The notes under the pieces were generated by a model. It was not told the DNA's origin, made no database searches, and saw only the letters and a program-made list of their open reading frames with translations. The position numbers were made by a program, and so were the translations under genes. From the NCBI GenBank assembly GCA_964553045.1, contig CAZKJG010000014.1:26337-90336 (forward strand): DNA of 64,000 nucleotides, read 5' to 3'. Position 1 is the stretch's first letter. Every line of letters starts with the position of its first letter. Positions 60,426 to 64,000 of this stretch are shown here, piece by piece. Source of the stretch: JAWLEP01 sp964553045. Lineage in GTDB: Bacteria > Fermentibacterota > Fermentibacteria > Fermentibacterales > JCC-6.

Positions 60426-61100
60426 TTCCCCCAGGTTCTCGAAGGTGATTATCACGCTGCCCGCATTGTCCAGAGCGCTCTCGGTCTGCTCCAGGGCCAC
60501 CGCGCTAACCTCGCCGCCCAGGGGGAAGCTCAGCCGCAGGCTGTCCCCGGGGAAGACCACCCGGGCGTCCCGGGGGACCCCGGGGCGGTGAACCAGGAGC
60601 ACCGTGAGCCCGTCGTAGCCCAGCAGATTCTCCGAAGAGGCAGTCACATGGTAGGTGCCGGCGGGGAGGGACAGGCCCCTGGCCCTGTCTATCGTGGCAA
60701 GATGGTATGAGGCGGACATCGTTATGGCCGGGGTGATCTCCCGAACGGCCGGCAGGAAGCGGACGGAGTCCCTGGCCGACGGGGTGGTTACGACTATTGT
60801 CACCGAGTCCTCGAGGTCCGGGTCCGGCTCCCAGGTTACGCTTCTGCCCCAGGCGGTGCCGCCTTCGGTCTCCCGGAATGTCCCGGCCGTGCATGTCCAT
60901 TCCGCTTCTACCCCGTCGGGCATTATGGTGGAGAGGTAGGTGGTCCCGGTGCCGGTGGAGTCAACCGAGGCCACTATCTGCTGTGATTCGTTGTGCTGGC
61001 CGCTGCACTGCCCTATCATCCACGCCAGTAGAACGGCCACCGGCAGAACGAAGGGCAGGATCACACTCAGCGCGGTACGGAGCCTGCCTCTTCTAGCCAT
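60348..61100 (-). CDS. membrane-anchored extracytoplasmic protein, unknown
   Basis: A 250-residue protein, not recognised. Residues 1-9 are basic (MARRGRLRT), 10-30 form a signal anchor (LSVILPFVLPVAVLLAWMIG); the rest is beta-rich with Ig-like alternation (VEAEWTCTAGTFRE, SVTIVVTTPSARDSV, GTYHVTASSENLLGYDGLTV) and an acidic Gln/Asp-rich tail. Two or three beta-sandwich repeats are plausible. The 3' end overlaps the comEC-like gene by 78 nt in antisense. A TATATT box six nt before the ATG suggests leaderless expression. Confidence 0.6.
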   Translation of the reverse strand: MARRGRLRTALSVILPFVLPVAVLLAWMIGQCSGQHNESQQIVASVDSTGTGTTYLSTIMPDGVEAEWTCTAGTFRETEGGTAWGRSVTWEPDPDLEDSVTIVVTTPSARDSVRFLPAVREITPAITMSASYHLATIDRARGLSLPAGTYHVTASSENLLGYDGLTVLLVHRPGVPRDARVVFPGDSLRLSFPLGGEVSAVALEQTESALDNAGSVIITFENLGESAEPPVETAPATDQDQQTQDDGPAH

Positions 61101-61106
61101 GGCGGG

Positions 61107-61112
61107 AATATA
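61107..61112 (-). promoter_or_regulatory. -10 box candidate for the minus-strand membrane-anchored gene
   Basis: TATATT on the minus strand, six nt upstream of the ATG at 61100; no convincing -35 box and no ribosome site. Confidence 0.3.
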
Positions 61113-61163
61113 CGCCCGGCCGGGTTGGGGGAAACCCCCGGGCGACCGGAAAGGAAGCGGATC

Positions 61164-62207
61164 ATGAACAGGGATGCGATGGCGGAGTTCCTCATGGAGC
61201 TCCTTCGGACCAGAAGCGTCAGCGGCCACACCGAGAAGGCCGTGGACATGGTCAAGCACAGAATGGACCGCATGAGCCTGCGAACCCGTCTGACAAACAA
61301 GGGCGGCCTGCTCGGCACCATAGGGGGGGGAAACCGGGGGGCAGTCCTGATAAGCGCCCACGTGGACACCCTGGGCTGCATGGTCCGGTCCGTAGAGGAC
61401 GACGGCCGCCTCCGCCTGAGGATGGTGGGCGGCTTCACCATGTCCAGCATAGAGGGCGAGTACTGCCGTGTGGAGACCTTCGACGGGGAGCTGCACCCGG
61501 GAACAATCCTCTTCGAAAGCACCTCGGTGCACGCCTACGGGAAGGACAAGGCCTCGGCGAAGCGCGAGCAGGAGAGCATGTACGTGCGGCTCGACCGGAA
61601 GGTCGAGACCGCTGAGGACGTCAGGAAGCTGGGCATATCGGTCGGCAACTACATACATCTCGATCCCAGGTCGGTCCTCACCGACGACGGCTTCGTGAAG
61701 TCCCGCCACCTCGACGACAAGGCGGGAGTCACAGTGATGATGGCCGCCGCCGAACGGGTAATGGAGTCCGGCGGCAGGCCGCCCCGGGAGATCCACCTGC
61801 TGGTCTCGGTCCACGAGGAGGTGGGGCACGGCGCCTCCGCCGGCCTTCCCCTGGACGCCGAGGAGTTCCTGGCCGTAGACATGGGGGTCCTGGGAAAGGG
61901 CCTGGGCGGCAGCGAGACGAAGGTCACCATATGCGCGGCCGACAGCTCCGGCCCATTCAACTACGCCTTAACTAAGCGGCTAATCAACCTTGCAAAGAGG
62001 GATTCCATACCATACGGCGTGGACACCTTTCCCCACTACGGCTCAGACGCCGCCGCCGCTCTGCGCGCCGGGATGGACGTCCGGCACGGCCTGATAGGCC
62101 CGGGAATAGACGCCTCCCATGCTATGGAGCGTGGTCACCTGGACGGCATGGAGGCCGCCCGCGACCTGCTTGTGGCCTACATGATGGAGTCGCCGGACGA
62201 GGCCTAG
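61164..62207 (+). CDS. M42-family metallo-aminopeptidase
   Basis: Cytoplasmic dinuclear aminopeptidase of the TET/FrvX type, 347 residues. Metal ligands and catalytic residues: His66 and Asp68 in SAHVDTLG, Asp in SRHLDDKAG, Glu pair in SVHEEVGHGAS, Asp in VDMG, and the C-terminal His in IDASHAMER. ATG 61164 has GGAAAGGAAG upstream. Trims peptides or acts on N-terminal residues; self-compartmentalising dodecamers are typical of the family. Confidence 0.92.
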   Translation: MNRDAMAEFLMELLRTRSVSGHTEKAVDMVKHRMDRMSLRTRLTNKGGLLGTIGGGNRGAVLISAHVDTLGCMVRSVEDDGRLRLRMVGGFTMSSIEGEYCRVETFDGELHPGTILFESTSVHAYGKDKASAKREQESMYVRLDRKVETAEDVRKLGISVGNYIHLDPRSVLTDDGFVKSRHLDDKAGVTVMMAAAERVMESGGRPPREIHLLVSVHEEVGHGASAGLPLDAEEFLAVDMGVLGKGLGGSETKVTICAADSSGPFNYALTKRLINLAKRDSIPYGVDTFPHYGSDAAAALRAGMDVRHGLIGPGIDASHAMERGHLDGMEAARDLLVAYMMESPDEA

Positions 62208-62770
62208 ACCGGCATCTCCCGCAGGTCGTCCAGTATGCGGGTCACAGCGGCGTCCAGGTCGTCGCAGACGGCCCAGGGCTCGGGGCCCCCGGTCTCCCGG
62301 ATACCATCCAGCTGGCCCCGGCCCCTTCCGGTGAGCACCAGCAGCGTCCTCAGGCCGGTGGCACGGCCCATCTCCATGTCCGTGGCGGCGTCGCCCACCA
62401 TCCAGCCGCCGGAGGGGAGGCCCAGCTCCCGCCTGGCGGTCTCCACCATGCCCACGGCGGGCTTGCGGCAGCCGCAGCCCTCGTCGGGCCTGTGGGGGCA
62501 GTAGTAGACGCCGCTCACACGGGCTCCGGCCTCAGCAGCCCTCTCCACCAGCAGGGCGTGCACCTGCTCGACCACGTCGGGGGTGGTGTAGCCCCGTCCG
62601 ATGGCCGACTGGTTGGTTACCACCACAATGGGCAGGCCCGCCTCTGTGAGACGGGCCATGCTGCGGAATGCGCCGGGGTAGGGGACCCAGTGTGAGACCT
62701 GGCGGACGTAGTCGTCGCGATTGCGGTTGATCACCCCGTCGCGGTCCAGGAACACCGGCGGCAGGGTCAC
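62204..62770 (-). CDS. gmhB: D-glycero-manno-heptose-1,7-bisphosphate phosphatase
   Basis: HAD-family phosphatase in ADP-heptose synthesis, 188 residues. Nucleophile Asp9 and acid/base Asp11 in FLDRDGVINRNRDDYV; TNQSAIGRG; the zinc loop CPHRPDEGCGCRKP typical of GmhB; and MVGDAATDMEMG. GTG 62770 overlaps the epimerase stop by 4 nt. Together with the GT9 enzyme at 1096 it supports heptose in the LPS core. Histidinol-phosphatase activity is a less likely alternative. Confidence 0.9.
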   Translation of the reverse strand: MTLPPVFLDRDGVINRNRDDYVRQVSHWVPYPGAFRSMARLTEAGLPIVVVTNQSAIGRGYTTPDVVEQVHALLVERAAEAGARVSGVYYCPHRPDEGCGCRKPAVGMVETARRELGLPSGGWMVGDAATDMEMGRATGLRTLLVLTGRGRGQLDGIRETGGPEPWAVCDDLDAAVTRILDDLREMPV

Positions 62771-63702
62771 TCCATCAGCTCCCTGTGGTACTCCACCAGC
62801 TCCCGCAGCCCCTCCTCGAACTCCACCTCCGGCTCCCAGCCCAGCACCTTCCGGGCCAGCGTGGAGTCCAGCGAGATCCGCTGTATCTCCTCTGGCTTCG
62901 GCGGAGCGTGCTCGGGCTCGAGGTCGGTGTCCGCCAGGCGGCGTATGATGGCATCCAGCTCGTTCACCGACCGCCCACGGCCCCAGCCCAGGTTCATAAC
63001 CATGCCGCCTATGTCCGCCCGGGAGAGATCCATGGCCATCAGGTTGGCCCGGGCCACGTCCGAGACGTGCACGTAGTCCCTGGTCTGCTCACCGTCGCCG
63101 TTGATGTAGGGCCTCCTGCCCTCCAGGTAGGCAAGAGTGAATATCGCCGTCACTCCGGCCTCGCCCCGGGGGTTCTGCCGGGGGCCGTACACGTTGGGGT
63201 AGCGCAGGACCACGTAGTCCAGGCCGTAGAGATGCCTGTACAGGAAGAGGTAGTGCTCCACCGTGTGCTTGCTGACGCCGTAGTGGCATATGGGATGGAT
63301 GGAATGGTCCTCCCTGACCGGCAGGGAGTCCGGCTCTCCGTACACGGCTCCGCCTGTGGAGGCGTAGACCACGCGCTTCACGCCCCCCTTTCGGCAGGCC
63401 TCCAGCAGTCGGATCGAGCCCACGATGTTCACGTCGGCGTCGAAAACGGGCTCCCGCACCGACCTCCTCACGTCCATCTGCGCGGCGTGGTGGCAGAGGA
63501 CGTCGAAGCCGCCCCCTTCCACCAGCTCGGAAGCCTCGGGGCTGCGTATGTCCAGCTCGTGGAACACGGCGGAGGGGTTCAGGTTGTCGCGGAAGCCGGT
63601 GGACAGGTCGTCGGCCACGTGCACCTCGTGGCCCGCCTGCAGAAGATGGTCCACAACGTGCGAGGCTATGAAGCCCGCCCCGCCGGTCACAAGTACCTTC
63701 AT
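62767..63702 (-). CDS. NAD-dependent sugar-nucleotide epimerase/dehydratase
   Basis: Extended short-chain dehydrogenase of 311 residues. Nucleotide loop GGAGFIASHV, STGGAVYGEPDSLP, catalytic Tyr and Lys in CHYGVSKHTVEHY, RYPNVYGPRQNPRGEAGV, and NGDGEQTRDYVHVSDV match the UDP-glucose/UDP-N-acetylglucosamine 4-epimerase branch. ATG 63702 follows GGGAGGAG; upstream in-frame codons to 63768 are not needed. It is co-transcribed with gmhB. Sugar specificity not determined. Confidence 0.88.
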   Translation of the reverse strand: MKVLVTGGAGFIASHVVDHLLQAGHEVHVADDLSTGFRDNLNPSAVFHELDIRSPEASELVEGGGFDVLCHHAAQMDVRRSVREPVFDADVNIVGSIRLLEACRKGGVKRVVYASTGGAVYGEPDSLPVREDHSIHPICHYGVSKHTVEHYLFLYRHLYGLDYVVLRYPNVYGPRQNPRGEAGVTAIFTLAYLEGRRPYINGDGEQTRDYVHVSDVARANLMAMDLSRADIGGMVMNLGWGRGRSVNELDAIIRRLADTDLEPEHAPPKPEEIQRISLDSTLARKVLGWEPEVEFEEGLRELVEYHRELME

Positions 63703-63824
63703 CGCTCCTCCCGTCGGTTTGCTGCGATAGGCCCCATGCCGCGACAGGGCCCCGAAGAGCGATAACATTGCAAACCAGCGCCCCGGCCGCTACCCTGAGA
63801 GCCGGAATGCGCCACGGACCGGAA

Positions 63825-63859
63825 CCCGCCGGGTTCGACTCCTGGCGGGCGTACCGCCC
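63825..63859. repeat. overlapping hairpins with tRNA T-arm-like core
   Basis: CCCGCC (63825-63830) pairs with GGCGGG (63844-63849); GGCGG (63844-63848) can instead pair with CCGCC (63854-63858). Inside lies CCGGG-TTCGACT-CCTGG, which matches a tRNA T-arm, but no anticodon or D arm could be built around it. It sits in the about 180-nt gap between the minus-strand epimerase start and the promoter at 63881; I see no gene in that gap. Confidence 0.45.
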
Positions 63860-63880
63860 ATTCCAATCACATGCCCGGCA

Positions 63881-63908
63881 TTGACATAGGCAACCCTTTC
63901 CGTTTAGT
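63881..63908 (+). promoter_or_regulatory. promoter of the gene starting at 63932
   Basis: TTGACA at 63881-63886 and TTTAGT at 63903-63908, spacer 16, in an AT-richer stretch 24 nt before an ATG with a ribosome site. Confidence 0.5.
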
Positions 63909-63931
63909 CTTTATGTGGAGTGTGGGGTGCT

Positions 63932-64000
63932 ATGATGATATACGACATCCTGTTTATGGTCATTGGATCCTATCCGGACACCATCTCTTACAGAGCCGTG
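63932..64000 (+). CDS. start of an unidentified gene, cut by window end
   Basis: ATG 63932 opens 23 codons that run to the window edge, beginning MMIYDILFMVIGSYPD. GGGGTG lies upstream at 63923-63928, and a good promoter precedes it. The coding is AT-richer than the rest of the window. Too short to identify. Confidence 0.45.
   Translation, partial: MMIYDILFMVIGSYPDTISYRAV

Noticed and set aside
63778..63855. Complete tRNA around the T-arm-like hairpin
   Set aside because: A 6/7 acceptor stem and T-arm can be drawn, but there is no D-arm consensus and no 7-nt anticodon loop.
1..64000. CRISPR arrays, insertion sequences, rRNA genes
   Set aside because: No regularly spaced direct repeats, no transposase motifs and no rRNA sequences were found on reading both strands.

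Overview
The window is 64 kb of bacterial chromosome, GC-rich (about two-thirds G+C by eye) and very densely coded. Roughly 50 genes are packed with 1-15 nt overlaps or gaps, and GTG, TTG and probably CTG starts are common. A diderm is indicated by an MsbA-type exporter fragment, a GT9 heptosyltransferase, GmhB, a Lol-type lipoprotein signal and TatA. The mixture of MglA-type GTPases, a DUF2723 membrane protein, DUF4321, HprK/HPr/EI, HslUV and an archaeal-type GatE fits a poorly characterised candidate lineage, perhaps near the FCB group (inference; not provable without a tree). Ile ATA and Arg AGG codons are used freely despite the GC content.

Layout. 1-4634: end of a lipid/polysaccharide ABC exporter, a GT9 glycosyltransferase and mutS. 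4698-7449: a Cys-rich DUF1847 protein overlapping a GAF-PAS hybrid histidine kinase. 7450-9505: a PerR-type regulator with its own promoter and operator-like repeat, a 1-Cys peroxiredoxin and a flavin-reductase-fold protein, i.e. an oxidative-stress module. 9572-23590: one long overlapping gene chain of glycosyltransferases and GT-C-like membrane proteins, ending in a histidine kinase and an NtrC-family regulator. 23703-26810: a BvgS-like sensor with two periplasmic binding domains. 26826-28553 (minus): gatE.

28956-32576: hpf, hprK, ptsH and ptsI, a PTS phosphorelay with no permease in view. hpf has a leader with a good promoter followed about 30 nt later by a strong intrinsic terminator. 32639-36326: sugar nucleotidyltransferase, two GT4 enzymes and a Gx-type membrane protein. 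36353-39143: DUF4321, TatA, an MglA-like GTPase and an unusual acidic zinc-ribbon/transmembrane protein. 39201-42271: topA and a XerC/D recombinase. 42268-50682: DUF2723 protein, hslV, hslU, a second MglA-like GTPase, an STT3-like membrane protein and dapF.

50749-50824 is tRNA-Gly(CCC), fused at its 3' side to a secreted-protein gene. Then come a CDP-alcohol phosphatidyltransferase, a TPR-like protein, an unknown protein, polA, an alkaline-phosphatase-superfamily lipoprotein, a GNAT protein, a SpoU methylase (minus), a short ComEC, a membrane-anchored unknown (minus), an M42 peptidase, gmhB (minus) and a sugar-nucleotide epimerase (minus). A new gene starts at 63932 and runs off the end. No CRISPR array, insertion sequence, prophage or rRNA was seen.

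Biologically, most accessory content builds or senses the cell envelope. The most interesting points are the archaeal-type GatE lacking its usual tail, the MglA GTPase with its possible membrane partner, the attenuated hpf leader, and the tRNA whose 3' half reads into a signal peptide.
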